A stretch of 54,987 bases of DNA, taken from assembly GCA_030149365.1 (NCBI GenBank), contig JASBRP010000049.1, forward strand, positions 1 to 54,987, given 5' to 3'. This document shows, piece by piece, positions 1 through 8,520 of this stretch (position 1 is the stretch's first letter; every line of letters begins with the position of its first letter). Source of the stretch: Solimonas sp. (GTDB lineage Bacteria; Pseudomonadota; Gammaproteobacteria; Nevskiales; Nevskiaceae). Made by a program: the position numbers and the translations under genes. The notes under the pieces were generated by a model. That model saw nothing but the letters and a program-made list of their open reading frames with translations. It was not told the origin of the DNA and did no database searches.

Positions 1-135
1 CACTCCGATGAACGAACCCGGCACCTCGCCTGCTGGCAGCACCACTACAATCACCACCGACGACACTCCGCCCTCGGATTCCAGCCTCCCATCAGCCGCA
101 TACCGCTGAACAACGTGTCGAACCTCAACACCTAG
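1..135 (+). pseudogene. C-terminal tail of an IS481-like transposase (partial)
   Basis: Reading frame 1 from the window edge gives 44 residues ending in TAG at 133-135. The translation contains YNHHRRHSALGFQPPISR and a terminal NNVSNLNT, which resembles the end of the DDE integrase core of IS481-family transposases. Only the C-terminus is in the window, so I cannot tell whether the element is intact upstream. Its stop codon overlaps the stop of the convergent flavin oxidoreductase by three bases. There is therefore no room for a normal terminal inverted repeat outside that gene, which suggests a decayed or end-deleted copy. Assignment is by motif memory only. Confidence 0.72.
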
Positions 136-1274
136 GCCGCCGCCCGCTTCGCCTGCCCCCGGAAATGCGGAATCACATGCTCCCCGATGTTGCGCAGCGT
201 CTCCAGCTGCGCCCACTGCGGGATGGTGCCCATCTGGCAGATGAACAGGATCTCGTCGGCGCCGGCGTCGATCAGGCGCTGCACGTAGCCGATGCAGTCC
301 TCCACCGTGCCGTAGGCATGGTTGGGGTTCATCAGCATCATGTTGGGATCGCTGAAGTCGAAGCTGACCTTCTCCGAGGCGAACTGCGTGCGGATCACGT
401 CCTTGCCGTCGGCGTCGTGCGTGGTGACGTCGTCGTCCCACTTCGAGGGGTCCGGCTTGGGGCCGGCGCCGTACCAGTGGCCCAGCGACTCCATGAAGTA
501 GCGCTGGCCCTTGATGCCGATCTTGCGGGCCTGCTGGCCATCCTGGAGCACGATGGTGGGGCACAGCGCGGCGAGGTGCTGGTTGGGACGGAAGCCGACC
601 TGGTCCTCGGCTTTGCGCGAGGCCCAGGCGCTGCGATAGACCTCGTTCTTCTTCGCCACATCCTCAGGGCCGCCGAAGCCCAGCACCAGGGCGCCCATGC
701 CGCGCTGGCCGGCGCGGGTCAGGGTGTCGGTGTTGGTGCAGGCCATGTACATCGGCGGGTGCGGGTCCTGGTAGGGCTTGGGGTGGATCGGGCGGCGCGG
801 GATCTTGATGAACTCGCCGTCATGCTCGATCTCGTCCTGCACCATGATCCTGGGGATCAGGTACATCGCCTCGTCGATCTGCGGATGCAGCGTGGCCAGG
901 TCGTAGCCGAAGGTGCCGGCCTCCTGCTGCGTGCCGCCCTTGCCCACGCCGAAGTGCACGCGGCCATGGCTCAGCAGGTCCAGCGTGGCGATGCGCTCGG
1001 CCACCTTCACGGGGTGGTTCATCGCCGGCGGCAGGCAGACCACGCCGTGGCCCAGGTGGATGCGGCTGGTCTTGCCGGCCAGGAAGGCCAGCACCGTCTC
1101 CGGCGCGCTCATGTGGGCGTAGTTCGTCAGCGCGGTATGTTCCACGCACCAGATCACGTCGAAGCCCATCTGCTCGGCCAGCGTGGCCTGCTCCACGATC
1201 TCGTCGAACACGCGGCGATCGCCCGCGCGCGAGGCATCGGTGGTCTGGGCTTCGTAGATCAGGGAAAATCTCAT
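132..1274 (-). CDS. LLM-class flavin-dependent oxidoreductase (luciferase-like)
   Basis: A 380-residue protein of the bacterial luciferase-like monooxygenase fold. These enzymes use reduced flavin supplied by a reductase to oxygenate or oxidise varied substrates. Family features are the N-terminal MRFSLIYEAQ strand, the DEIVEQATLAEQMGFDVIW helix-strand, a GVGKGG segment and the late GTVEDCIGYVQRLIDAGADEI segment. The ATG at 1274 is preferred over upstream starts because GAGGAGA lies just before it and the luciferase fold begins there. Length is usual for the family. It diverges from an HSL-type hydrolase across 172 bp and runs tail-to-tail into a transposase remnant. The substrate cannot be read from sequence; a role in nearby aromatic or steroid catabolism is inference from neighbours. 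Confidence 0.85.
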   Translation of the reverse strand: MRFSLIYEAQTTDASRAGDRRVFDEIVEQATLAEQMGFDVIWCVEHTALTNYAHMSAPETVLAFLAGKTSRIHLGHGVVCLPPAMNHPVKVAERIATLDLLSHGRVHFGVGKGGTQQEAGTFGYDLATLHPQIDEAMYLIPRIMVQDEIEHDGEFIKIPRRPIHPKPYQDPHPPMYMACTNTDTLTRAGQRGMGALVLGFGGPEDVAKKNEVYRSAWASRKAEDQVGFRPNQHLAALCPTIVLQDGQQARKIGIKGQRYFMESLGHWYGAGPKPDPSKWDDDVTTHDADGKDVIRTQFASEKVSFDFSDPNMMLMNPNHAYGTVEDCIGYVQRLIDAGADEILFICQMGTIPQWAQLETLRNIGEHVIPHFRGQAKRAAA

Positions 1275-1446
1275 GACGTCTCTCCTCAAGGACACTCGCG
1301 CGCCCATGGCGGGCGGCGTTCTGGAGCCAGTATCGGAAGCGCACCCGGTGCCGGCTTCGTCGCTTTTATGTCGTCCGTTTTGAGATACCGCGCCGCAGAA
1401 CGAGCGCGCAGAGTGCCGCCATGACAATGACGAGGAGACATCGACA

Positions 1447-2385
1447 ATGACGCTGGACCCCCATGTTGAGGGCATGCTCAAGGCGCTGGCCGCCTATGCC
1501 GCGCCGGACTTCTCCACGATGACGGCAAACGGCTACCGCGCCGGCATCGCCGGGCGCGATGGCCTGCTGGGCCCCGGCGATACCGTGGCGCGCAGCGAGG
1601 ACCGCGAGATCGCCGGCCCCGGCGGCACGCTGCGCCTGCGCCTGTACTACCCCGACGCGCCGGGGCCTTTTCCGCTGACGCTGTTCTTCCACGGCGGCGG
1701 CTTCGTGGCCTGCGGACTGGATACGCACGACAACATCTGCCGCTGCCTGGCGGTGCGGGCAAAGACCCTGGTGGTGTCGGTGGACTATCGCCTGGCGCCC
1801 GAGGCTCCCTTCCCTGCCGCCGTGCACGATGCAATGGCGGCGCTGGAGTGGCTGCGCGCGCATGCCGGCGAGATCGGCGGCGATGCGCAGCGCATCGCCT
1901 TGGCCGGCGACAGCGCCGGCGGCAATCTTGCGGCGGTGCTGGCCCAGCAGGCCAAGGCGCGGGGCTGGAATCTGCAGCACCAGTTGCTGATGTACCCGGT
2001 GACGGACCTGGCGCAGGAGTCGGCGTCCTACGCGGCCTGCGGCCAGGGCTACTTCCTGACGGCCGAGGGCCTGCGCTGGTTCCGCGCGCAGTACCTCACC
2101 GGCGGCGGCGACGCGACCGATCCGCGGGCCTCGCCGCTGCGGGCCAAGGACTTCAGCGGGCTGGCGCCGGCCACTATCGTGACCGCCGAGTACGACCCGC
2201 TGCGCGACGAGGGCGAGGCCTATGCGCTATCGCTACGGCTCGCCGGGGTGCCGGCGGTGCTGCAGCGCTGGCCGGGGCAAATCCACGGCTTTATCAGCAT
2301 GTTGGGCCCGATACCGGCGGCCGACGCGGCGCTGGACTTTGCCGCCACGGAATTGCGCCGCGCCTTCGGCGCCCCGGCCAGGTGA
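1447..2385 (+). CDS. HSL-family alpha/beta hydrolase (copy 1)
   Basis: A 312-residue esterase/lipase of the hormone-sensitive-lipase family. The oxyanion motif HGGGF is at 82-86 and the nucleophile elbow GDSAGG at 154-159, with Ser156 as nucleophile. Asp250 (AEYDPLRDEG) and His280 (GQIHGF) complete the triad. No signal peptide is visible, so it should be cytoplasmic. GAGGAGA lies about 10 bases before the ATG. It is a close paralogue of the hydrolase at 4585-5511: both begin MTLDP and share the stretches LFFHGGGFV and DTHDNICRC. A LuxR-type gene and an SDR separate the copies. It probably cleaves a small carboxylic ester or lactone in the local catabolic cluster, but the substrate is unknown. 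Confidence 0.9.
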   Translation: MTLDPHVEGMLKALAAYAAPDFSTMTANGYRAGIAGRDGLLGPGDTVARSEDREIAGPGGTLRLRLYYPDAPGPFPLTLFFHGGGFVACGLDTHDNICRCLAVRAKTLVVSVDYRLAPEAPFPAAVHDAMAALEWLRAHAGEIGGDAQRIALAGDSAGGNLAAVLAQQAKARGWNLQHQLLMYPVTDLAQESASYAACGQGYFLTAEGLRWFRAQYLTGGGDATDPRASPLRAKDFSGLAPATIVTAEYDPLRDEGEAYALSLRLAGVPAVLQRWPGQIHGFISMLGPIPAADAALDFAATELRRAFGAPAR

Positions 2386-2491
2386 GTCACGGTCACCAAG
2401 GTTTCATCAATTCAGACGAATCCGGGGTCCGGTATCCCGGTTAATCCTGTAGTGGCTGGTGCCCCCGTCACCGGCGCGAGGAGGAAAACAG

Positions 2492-3688
2492 ATGCTGCGC
2501 TTGATCACTCCGGGCGAATCCCGCCCGAGCCGGATGCCGAAAGGCCTGATCGCCGGCGGTGGCGTGTCGATGGAGTTCGACCGTCTCAACGCGCTGTTCG
2601 ACGCGATCTACGAAGGGCCGATGGAAGCCACGCCCTGGCAGACCGCGCTGCGCCTGCTGCAACAGACCTTCGGCGCGATGCACGTGACCATGATCCTGCG
2701 TCCGCCGTCCTCGAACTCCGCCGGCTTCATGCTCAACACCGACTCCGCGGCCGCCGATGCCACCGAGTCCTACCAGAACCACTTCTTCGCGCTCGACCCC
2801 TTCGTGGGCCTGCCGGAAGACCAGGTGATCACGCCGGAAGAGCTAGTGGGCAGCAGCCGCTGGAACAGCAGCGCGCTGTACCGCGAGTACCTGCGCCCGA
2901 TGAACGTGGAGCACCTGGTAGGCGCCGACCTGCGCACGCAGGAAGGCATCGAGTGCCGTTTCCGCGTGTCGCGCTCGGCCGATGCCCCGCCCTTCTCGGA
3001 CAACGACAAGGCGCTGTGCCGCGCGCTGCTGCCGCATCTCAAGCGCGCCGTGCGCCTGCATGCGCAGATCGACACCCTGGAATGCGAGCGCCAGCTCTAC
3101 GCCGGCACCGTCAACCGCATGCTGCTCGGCACGGTCAGCTTCGCGCACAACGGCGACGTCATCGAGATCAACCCCGAGGCGCGCCGCATCCTCAACGAGA
3201 AGGACGGCATGCGCGTGCAGGGCAGCACCATCTGCCTGGACCGCAACGACGAGGGCCGCGAGCTGCAGCGCATCATCCGCAAGGTCTGCTCCGGTGCGCC
3301 GGTGGACCCGGGCCTGATCGAGGCCATGTCGGTGACCCGCCCCTCGGGCCGTATGAACCTGGGCGTGGTGGTGAAGCCCGCTCCCGTCAGCAGCTGGCCA
3401 CACGACAGCTCGCGGCGCCCAGTGGCGGTGATGTTCCTGCGCGATCCGGAGTGCAGCGGCAAGGCCTCCGAGGAGGCGATCCGCCGCCTGTTCGGGCTGA
3501 CGCGCATGGAAGCGGCGCTGGCACAGTGCCTGGCCGACGGCCTCACGGTGGAAGAAGCCGCCGAGAAGCTCAACGTCAAGCGCACCACGGCGCGCACCTA
3601 CCTGCGCTTCATCTTCTGCAAGACGGGTGTGACGCGGCAGACCAAGCTGGTGCGCACGCTACTGAACAGCGTGGTCGCGCTTTCCTAG
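2492..3688 (+). CDS. LuxR-type HTH transcriptional regulator
   Basis: A 398-residue regulator with a C-terminal LuxR/FixJ-type helix-turn-helix from about residue 336 to the end (TRMEAALAQCLADGLTVEEA, then the recognition helix around VKRTTARTYLRFIF). The N-terminal 330 residues are a probable sensory region without a receiver Asp pattern, so this is not a classical response regulator. I chose the ATG at 2492 over the GTG at 2459 because GGAGGAAAA lies immediately upstream. Size and architecture resemble TeiR/TesR, the LuxR-type activator of steroid degradation in Comamonas testosteroni. The lower meta-cleavage genes about 8 kb away make a similar role plausible, but that is inference from context. 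Confidence 0.82.
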   Translation: MLRLITPGESRPSRMPKGLIAGGGVSMEFDRLNALFDAIYEGPMEATPWQTALRLLQQTFGAMHVTMILRPPSSNSAGFMLNTDSAAADATESYQNHFFALDPFVGLPEDQVITPEELVGSSRWNSSALYREYLRPMNVEHLVGADLRTQEGIECRFRVSRSADAPPFSDNDKALCRALLPHLKRAVRLHAQIDTLECERQLYAGTVNRMLLGTVSFAHNGDVIEINPEARRILNEKDGMRVQGSTICLDRNDEGRELQRIIRKVCSGAPVDPGLIEAMSVTRPSGRMNLGVVVKPAPVSSWPHDSSRRPVAVMFLRDPECSGKASEEAIRRLFGLTRMEAALAQCLADGLTVEEAAEKLNVKRTTARTYLRFIFCKTGVTRQTKLVRTLLNSVVALS

Positions 3689-3702
3689 CCTGCTGAACTT
3701 TC

Positions 3703-3788
3703 CCGTCCGCTCGTGCTGAGCCTGTCGAAGTACGGGCGGACCACCCCTGCGCGCTCCGTTCATGCTTCGACAGGCTCAGCACGAACGG
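3703..3788. repeat. Dispersed palindromic repeat, family A, inverted pair
   Basis: Two copies of a unit with core CTGAGCCTGTCGAAG lie in opposite orientation (3703-3739 and 3756-3788). Each is flanked by CCGT/ACGG-type ends, so the pair can fold into a long hairpin. The same unit recurs as pairs at 10498-10596 and 12405-12497. It looks like a REP-type intergenic element. It sits just upstream of the SDR start. Confidence 0.85.
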
Positions 3789-3806
3789 ATATCGAGTAAG
3801 TCACTC

Positions 3807-4556
3807 ATGAAAGAACTCCAAGACAAGATCGCCATCATCACCGGGGCCGCCAGCGGCATCGGCCGCGCCGCCGCCATCCGTTTCGCCGAGGAGGGGGCCA
3901 AGCTGGTGCTCGCCGATATCGACGAGCAGGCGGGCGCGGCGCTGGCCGCGGAACTGCCTGCCGCGGTGTTCCAGCGCTGCGACGTTTCGAAGCACGAGCA
4001 ATGCACCGCGCTGGTGGAACTGGCGGAGAAGACCTACGGCCGGCTCGACATCGCCTTCAACAATGCCGGCATCTCCGATGGCCCGATTCCGCCGGGCACG
4101 CTGGACTACCCGCTGGAGCTGTGGGACCGCATCATCGCGATCAATCTCTCCAGCGTGTTCTACTGCCTGCGTGCGCAGGTGCGCTCGATGCTGAAGACCG
4201 GTGGCGGCAGCATCGTCAACACGGCCTCCATCGCCGGGCAGATCGCCTTTGCCGGCGTGCCAGGCTATGTCGCCGCCAAGCATGGCGTGGTGGGCCTGAC
4301 CAAGACCGTGGCCGTGGAGTACGCGGCGCAGGGCATCCGCTGCAATGCCATCGCCCCCGGCTTCATCGAGACGGCGATGACGCAGGATGTGCTCGGCGCC
4401 GAGCAGGGCCGCCAGATGATGCAGATGGCGGTGCCGGCAGGCCGTGCCGGCGAGGCCCGCGAGATCGCCGACCTGGCGCTGTGGCTGGCGTCGCCGCGGG
4501 CCTCCTACGTCAACGGCGCGCTGATGGCCGCCGACGGGGGCTTCCTGGCGCGCTAA
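3807..4556 (+). CDS. SDR-family oxidoreductase
   Basis: A 249-residue classical short-chain dehydrogenase/reductase. The NAD(P)-binding TGAASGIGRAA motif is near the N-terminus, with NNAG in the middle. The catalytic Ser-Tyr-Lys lies in NTASIAGQIAFAGVPGYVAAKHG, and the C-terminus ends DGGFLAR. LVLADIDEQAG (Asp after beta-2) suggests NAD preference. The start is the ATG at 3807, giving the usual MKELQDKIAIITG; longer starts would translate the family A repeat. It lies 28 bp before the second HSL-type hydrolase, with which it is probably co-transcribed. It may be a hydroxysteroid or alcohol dehydrogenase, but the substrate is not readable. Confidence 0.9.
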   Translation: MKELQDKIAIITGAASGIGRAAAIRFAEEGAKLVLADIDEQAGAALAAELPAAVFQRCDVSKHEQCTALVELAEKTYGRLDIAFNNAGISDGPIPPGTLDYPLELWDRIIAINLSSVFYCLRAQVRSMLKTGGGSIVNTASIAGQIAFAGVPGYVAAKHGVVGLTKTVAVEYAAQGIRCNAIAPGFIETAMTQDVLGAEQGRQMMQMAVPAGRAGEAREIADLALWLASPRASYVNGALMAADGGFLAR

Positions 4557-4584
4557 GCTGCGGGCTTCTTTCTCCGGAGCCCGC

Positions 4585-5511
4585 ATGACTCTCGATCCCC
4601 AGGCGCAGGCCATGCTGCAGGCGCTGTCGCGCCTGCGCCCCTTCGACTTCACCACGCTCACCGGCGAGGGCTACCGCGCGGTGATGGACCGCAGCGGCCT
4701 GTTCGCCGCCGGGGACGAGGTGCATGCGGTGGAGGAGCGCGAAATCGCCGGGCCCGGCGGCAGCCTGCGGCTGCGCATCTACCGCCCGGGCGCCATGGGC
4801 GGCTACCCGGTGACGCTGTTCTTCCATGGCGGCGGCTTCGTCGGCTGCACGCTGGATACGCATGACAACATCTGCCGCTGCCTGTGCCGGCGCGCGGACA
4901 GCGTGGTGGTTTCGGTGGACTATCGCCGTGCGCCGGAAGCGCCCTTCCCCGCGGCCGTGGAGGACGCCCTGGCGGCGCTGCGCTGGGTGCAGGCGCACGC
5001 GGCCGGATTCGGCGGCGACCCGGCGCGGCTGGCGGTGGCCGGCGACAGTGCCGGCGGCAACCTGTCCGCCGTGGTCTCGCAGCTCTGCCGCCAGAGCGGC
5101 CCGGCCCTGCGCCATCAGCTGCTGATCTACCCGGCCACCGATTTCGTCGCGGAGACCGAATCGCGCCGGACCCGCGCCGAGGGCTATTTCCTCACGGCCG
5201 GACTGATGCGCTGGTTCGGCGACCAGTACACCCCCGACCCCGCCGTGCGCGGCGACCCGCGCGTGTCGCCGCTGCGCGCCACGGACTTCCGGGGCCTGCC
5301 GCCGGCCACGGTGCTGGTGGCCGGCTACGACCCGCTGTACGACGAGGGCCTGGCCTACGCCGGCAAGCTGCGCGAGGCCGGTGTGCCGGTGCAGGTGCTG
5401 GACTACCCCGGCCAGATCCACGGCTTCATCAACATGCTGGGGGCCATCGGCGCGGCCGATGAGGCCCTGGACCGCTGCGCGGCGGCCCTGCGCGGGGCCT
5501 TCACGAGCTGA
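4585..5511 (+). CDS. HSL-family alpha/beta hydrolase (copy 2)
   Basis: A 308-residue paralogue of the hydrolase at 1447-2385, with HGGGF at 81-85, Ser155 in GDSAGG, Asp249 (AGYDPLYDEG) and His279 (GQIHGF). Conservation runs along the whole length, while the C-terminal half has diverged enough to allow a different substrate. No export signal is visible. It follows the SDR by 28 bp and has a CGGAG ribosome-binding site. This looks like tandem duplication with regulator and SDR genes between the copies. A role in ester or lactone hydrolysis is family knowledge; linkage to a pathway is inference. Confidence 0.9.
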   Translation: MTLDPQAQAMLQALSRLRPFDFTTLTGEGYRAVMDRSGLFAAGDEVHAVEEREIAGPGGSLRLRIYRPGAMGGYPVTLFFHGGGFVGCTLDTHDNICRCLCRRADSVVVSVDYRRAPEAPFPAAVEDALAALRWVQAHAAGFGGDPARLAVAGDSAGGNLSAVVSQLCRQSGPALRHQLLIYPATDFVAETESRRTRAEGYFLTAGLMRWFGDQYTPDPAVRGDPRVSPLRATDFRGLPPATVLVAGYDPLYDEGLAYAGKLREAGVPVQVLDYPGQIHGFINMLGAIGAADEALDRCAAALRGAFTS

Positions 5512-5643
5512 GGCGGACAAGCGGTAGCGCCAGAACGATGACGGCATGAACCAGTAGGTTTTGCCGACTGAATTCCGGCGCGTTCCTGCCGTTGAATAGA
5601 CAGCAAGGGAGGAAACCCCACCCCTCCCGGCAAAGGAACCGCT

Positions 5644-5853
5644 ATGAACCCGATCCTGTCCACGCTGGCCCAAGTCATGATCCTGATGCCCGCCAACTTC
5701 GCCCTGGCCCTGCTGGACCGCGCCAGGCCGCTGGCCATCGGCGAGCTCAAGGCCCGCAGCCGCCGCGGCGAACTGCTGCTCTCCAGCCTGTTCGTCGCCG
5801 GCTGGTGGACCCTGATCATCCAGGCCGTGCAGGGCGTCATCGGCCTGCCGTAA
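5644..5853 (+). CDS. Small membrane protein, unknown function
   Basis: A 69-residue protein with AAAGGAA about 7 bases before its ATG and a strong terminator immediately after it. Both support a real gene. Two hydrophobic stretches, residues about 4-24 and 47-66, flank a basic loop (RARPLAIGELKARSRRGE), suggesting a two-helix inner-membrane protein. I do not recognise the family. The 131 bp before it hold a short GGGAGG/CCTCCC inverted repeat near 5609-5630 and no other gene. Confidence 0.6.
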   Translation: MNPILSTLAQVMILMPANFALALLDRARPLAIGELKARSRRGELLLSSLFVAGWWTLIIQAVQGVIGLP

Positions 5854-5872
5854 GGCCGGGCAAGCATCCGCG

Positions 5873-5903
5873 CCCTCCCCCGCTCGGCGGGGGAGGGTTT
5901 TTT
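5873..5903 (+). terminator. Rho-independent terminator
   Basis: An 11-bp GC-rich stem (CCCTCCCCCGC with its complement) is followed by six T's, about 20 bp after the small membrane protein. It ends the rightward transcript before the leftward cytochrome gene. Confidence 0.9.
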
Positions 5904-5926
5904 ATTGGCCGGCGTACCGGCCAGGC

Positions 5927-6370
5927 TCAGCGTTCGGGTAACTGGGCGCGCAGGGCCAGGGTATCCACGTCGCGGCCGGATGCCGCCCGCGCGGCGCGCA
6001 GCGTTTCCAGGCCGATGGGCTGGTAGCCCGCCGCCGGCTGGTTGATGGTCTCCGCGACGTAGCGCAGCACCGCGGCCAGGTCCTCGTCCCCCAGGCGCCA
6101 GCGGAAGGTCAGCATCAGGGCGGAGTAGCTCTGCCCGTGAACCTTGATCTCCCCGGCCAGGCCGTGAACGACGGCGCGCGCGATGTAGCTGCGCCCCTGT
6201 TCCGTGGCCAGCCAGGCTTCCATGCCGGTCAGCGGCGGGGCGTGGCCGGCAATGCCCTGGCCCTGCGGCATGTGGCAGACCGCGCAGCGCTGCGCGTACA
6301 GGGCCGCCCCGTCCGCCGCCATCGCGGACCACGGCAAGACCAGGAGCAGCGCGATCAGGCGGCGAAGCAT
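5927..6370 (-). CDS. Periplasmic monohaem cytochrome c
   Basis: A 147-residue protein with a signal peptide (MLRRLIALLLVLPWSAMA, cleavage near residue 18). A class I cytochrome c domain follows, with haem-binding CAVCH at 29-33. Met86 in SALMLTFRWRLGDED is the likely sixth ligand. Electron-carrier function in the periplasm is expected. The ATG at 6370 gives a clean signal peptide; the longer GTG start at 6415 adds an odd proline-rich leader. It lies 73 bp after the HupE-like gene on the same strand and may belong to that cluster. Its redox partner is unknown. Confidence 0.85.
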   Translation of the reverse strand: MLRRLIALLLVLPWSAMAADGAALYAQRCAVCHMPQGQGIAGHAPPLTGMEAWLATEQGRSYIARAVVHGLAGEIKVHGQSYSALMLTFRWRLGDEDLAAVLRYVAETINQPAAGYQPIGLETLRAARAASGRDVDTLALRAQLPER

Positions 6371-6443
6371 CGAAAGATATCCAGGCCCGGGAGGCCAGGG
6401 ATACGCAAGGATCACACCATGGGCCAGCCCATTGGCTGAAACG

Positions 6444-7427
6444 CTACAGGCCCAGGCTTGAAACCCGCTCCAGGCTCCAGTAGGCCGCCAGCGCGCCGAT
6501 CAGGTACACCGGCAGCAGCCGCGGCAGCGGCCCCTGCGCCCTCGCCGGCAGGCGCCGCCAGGCCAGGCCCAGGGCCAGCAGCACGATCACCAGCAGGACC
6601 TGCCCCAGTTCGATGCCGAGGTTGAAGGCCAGCAGGGCCAGCGGGATCTCGCCCTGGGGCAACCCCACCTCGGACAGCGCCCCGGCGAAACCCAGGCCGT
6701 GCAGCAGGCCGAAGCTCACCGCCATCAGCGCCGGACGGCGCGCCAGCAGGCTCGGCGGGCGATCCGCCGGGCGCGCCAGCTCGCAGGCCAGCAGCAGGAT
6801 GCTGAGCGCGATACCCAGTTCGGTCAGGCCCGGATCGACGTGCACGAAGCCCAGCACCGCCAGGCCCAGGGTGATGCTATGGCCCAGCGTGAAGGCGGTG
6901 ACGGTAATCAGCAGGGGTTTCAGCCGGCGCACCAGCAACACCAGGGCGGCCACGAACAGCACGTGGTCGAACCCGAACAGCAGGTGCTCCACGCCCAGGT
7001 GCAGGTAGGACGGGAACACCGCGGGCGCGGCCTCCGGCGCCGGCACGGTATAGGAGGGCCGCGCGCCATCGAGCAGGGTCTTTACCACCGAGCCGTCGGC
7101 ACGCTCCACGCGCAGGATCACGTTGATGCCGGCCCGCTCGAGCTGCGGCACCGACAGGCTGCGGCCGGTCAGGCCGCCGGGGCACTGCACCGCCCAGCGC
7201 GCGGTGTAGGCGCCGCGGTCGTCACGCTCGATGCGAGGGTCTTCGAGCCGTGCGCAGTCCGCCGGCAACTGCGGCTCCACGCCCACCGCCTGCAGGATCG
7301 AGGCGCGCCACAGCAGCTCCACGCGGCCATCGCCGGCCTCGCGCAGCTGCAGCAGCGCCGGCGCCAGCGGATGCGCCTGCGCGGCGCCACAGCAGAGCCA
7401 CAGCAGCAGGGCGAGGACGCGCTTCAT
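6444..7427 (-). CDS. HupE/UreJ-family membrane protein
   Basis: A 327-residue protein. A signal peptide (residues 1-18) leads into a soluble domain to about residue 145, then about six to seven membrane helices. The membrane part has FGFDHVLFV, TAFTLGHSITL and GLLHGLGFA, histidine-bearing motifs of the HupE/UreJ group, which is linked to nickel or cobalt uptake. Many members of this long form occur outside hydrogenase or urease clusters, and none of those enzymes is seen here. Its ATG overlaps the stop of the PpiC-like gene as ATGA, so the two are probably translationally coupled. The cargo is not known; a metal or membrane-assembly role is inference. Confidence 0.85.
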   Translation of the reverse strand: MKRVLALLLWLCCGAAQAHPLAPALLQLREAGDGRVELLWRASILQAVGVEPQLPADCARLEDPRIERDDRGAYTARWAVQCPGGLTGRSLSVPQLERAGINVILRVERADGSVVKTLLDGARPSYTVPAPEAAPAVFPSYLHLGVEHLLFGFDHVLFVAALVLLVRRLKPLLITVTAFTLGHSITLGLAVLGFVHVDPGLTELGIALSILLLACELARPADRPPSLLARRPALMAVSFGLLHGLGFAGALSEVGLPQGEIPLALLAFNLGIELGQVLLVIVLLALGLAWRRLPARAQGPLPRLLPVYLIGALAAYWSLERVSSLGL

Positions 7428-8347
7428 GACGACACCGGCGCGATGCCGGCCTCCGCGTCGACACGGTAACGCTGCAGCAGGCGCGCGCGCGCCGCAGCCA
7501 GTTGCCGCTGCTGGCGCTCGGCCTGCAGCGCGTAGGCCGCCTGGCGCCGCACGGCGGCGAAGTCCGCCTCGGCGGCGTCCTCGCGCTGCTGCAGGCGCAG
7601 CAGGTGCAGGCCGTAGGGCGAAGCTACTGGGCCGGTCCATTCGCCCGGCTCGGCTTTGGCCACCGCGGCCGCCAGCGGCTGGCCAAGCTGGCGTGCGATC
7701 TCGTCCTGCGTCAGCGCGCGGAACTGCGGGCCCAGCAGGAAGGCGTCGCCGGCCGGCTCGGCACCGGCGCGCAGCGCGGCCAGTTGGCGGCCGGCCTCCG
7801 CGGCATCGCGCGAGGGTTGCAGGAACACCTGCTCGAAGCTGTAGCGCACCGGCGCGGCGTAGCGCTCCGGGTGCGCAGCGACGTAGTCACGTAGTTCCTG
7901 CTGGGTGGGCTGGCTCTCCGCCAGCAGGCGCTGCTCCATGGCCTGGATCAGGCGGCGGCGCGCCACCAGGTCGCTCTGGCGCATCTCCAGGGCCTCGGCC
8001 TCGCGCAGCAGCGCGGCATCGTCGAGCGACGATTCCGGGTAGGCGAAGCGCAGGTTCATTAGCAGACGACGCTGCGCCACCGGATCGCGCTGGTCCAGGC
8101 CCAGGCGCAGTGCCTCGCGCAGCAGGGCCTCGTCCTCCAGCCAGCGGCGATAGCTGGCCTGCAGTTGGGTTTCATCGGGGGCGCGGCCGGTGTCGCGGCG
8201 CCAGTCCTCGCGCAGGCGTTCGATGTCGGCAGCGCTGACGCGGATCGGCTCGGTGGACTGCGGGATCCAGGCCTGGGCGAGGTGCAGCAGGGCACCGAGG
8301 AGGAGGAAGTGCAGCAGGGGCTGCTGAAAAAGCTTCGGGACTTTCAC
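7424..8347 (-). CDS. PpiC/parvulin-type peptidyl-prolyl isomerase-like protein
   Basis: A 307-residue protein with one N-terminal membrane segment (residues about 10-26). A helical region typical of SurA/PpiD N-domains follows, then a weak parvulin-like region (FEQVFLQPSRDAAEAGRQLA near 170 and the late VASPYGLHLLRLQQRE). It is probably anchored in the inner membrane facing the periplasm. Translation is coupled to the HupE-like gene by ATGA. In many genomes such proteins sit beside HupE/UreJ-like and DUF3604 genes, as here. Isomerase activity is not certain, because the parvulin domain is degenerate by eye. Confidence 0.75.
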   Translation of the reverse strand: MKVPKLFQQPLLHFLLLGALLHLAQAWIPQSTEPIRVSAADIERLREDWRRDTGRAPDETQLQASYRRWLEDEALLREALRLGLDQRDPVAQRRLLMNLRFAYPESSLDDAALLREAEALEMRQSDLVARRRLIQAMEQRLLAESQPTQQELRDYVAAHPERYAAPVRYSFEQVFLQPSRDAAEAGRQLAALRAGAEPAGDAFLLGPQFRALTQDEIARQLGQPLAAAVAKAEPGEWTGPVASPYGLHLLRLQQREDAAEADFAAVRRQAAYALQAERQQRQLAAARARLLQRYRVDAEAGIAPVSS

Positions 8348-8350
8348 GGA

Positions 8351-8483
8351 CCGTTCAGCCCGAGTGCCGCGTCCCTCGATACAACCCGCTATCGCGGGTC
8401 ACTCGGGATGACCGGTTGGGTGTGTATCGAGGGCCGCGCGCACCTCGATACGCGACGCTTCGCGGCGCTACTCGGTGTGAACG
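8351..8483. repeat. Dispersed repeat, family B, two inverted units
   Basis: Two units contain CTCGATAC and ACTCGG..TGA.CGG, with short self-complementary arms (cccgcTATCgcggg and cgcgacgcTTCGcggcg). They fill the gap between the PpiC-like and DUF3604 genes. They read as REP-like sequence of a different family from A. Only one locus is in this window. Confidence 0.65.
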
Positions 8484-8520
8484 GATATCTGGAAATGAGA
8501 GTTGCACGCAGCACACAGGC

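Noticed and set aside
165..1424. Plus-strand frame of 419 codons opposite the flavin oxidoreductase
   Set aside because: Arg/Gly/Ala/His-rich without structure; the minus-strand luciferase-like protein explains the stretch.
6371..6415. Longer N-terminus for the cytochrome c from the GTG at 6415
   Set aside because: It adds a Pro/Gly-rich leader before a perfect signal peptide and has no better ribosome-binding site.
6444..7427. HupE annotation taken as evidence for a hydrogenase or urease locus
   Set aside because: No hydrogenase, urease or nickel-maturation gene is visible; this long form occurs in other contexts.
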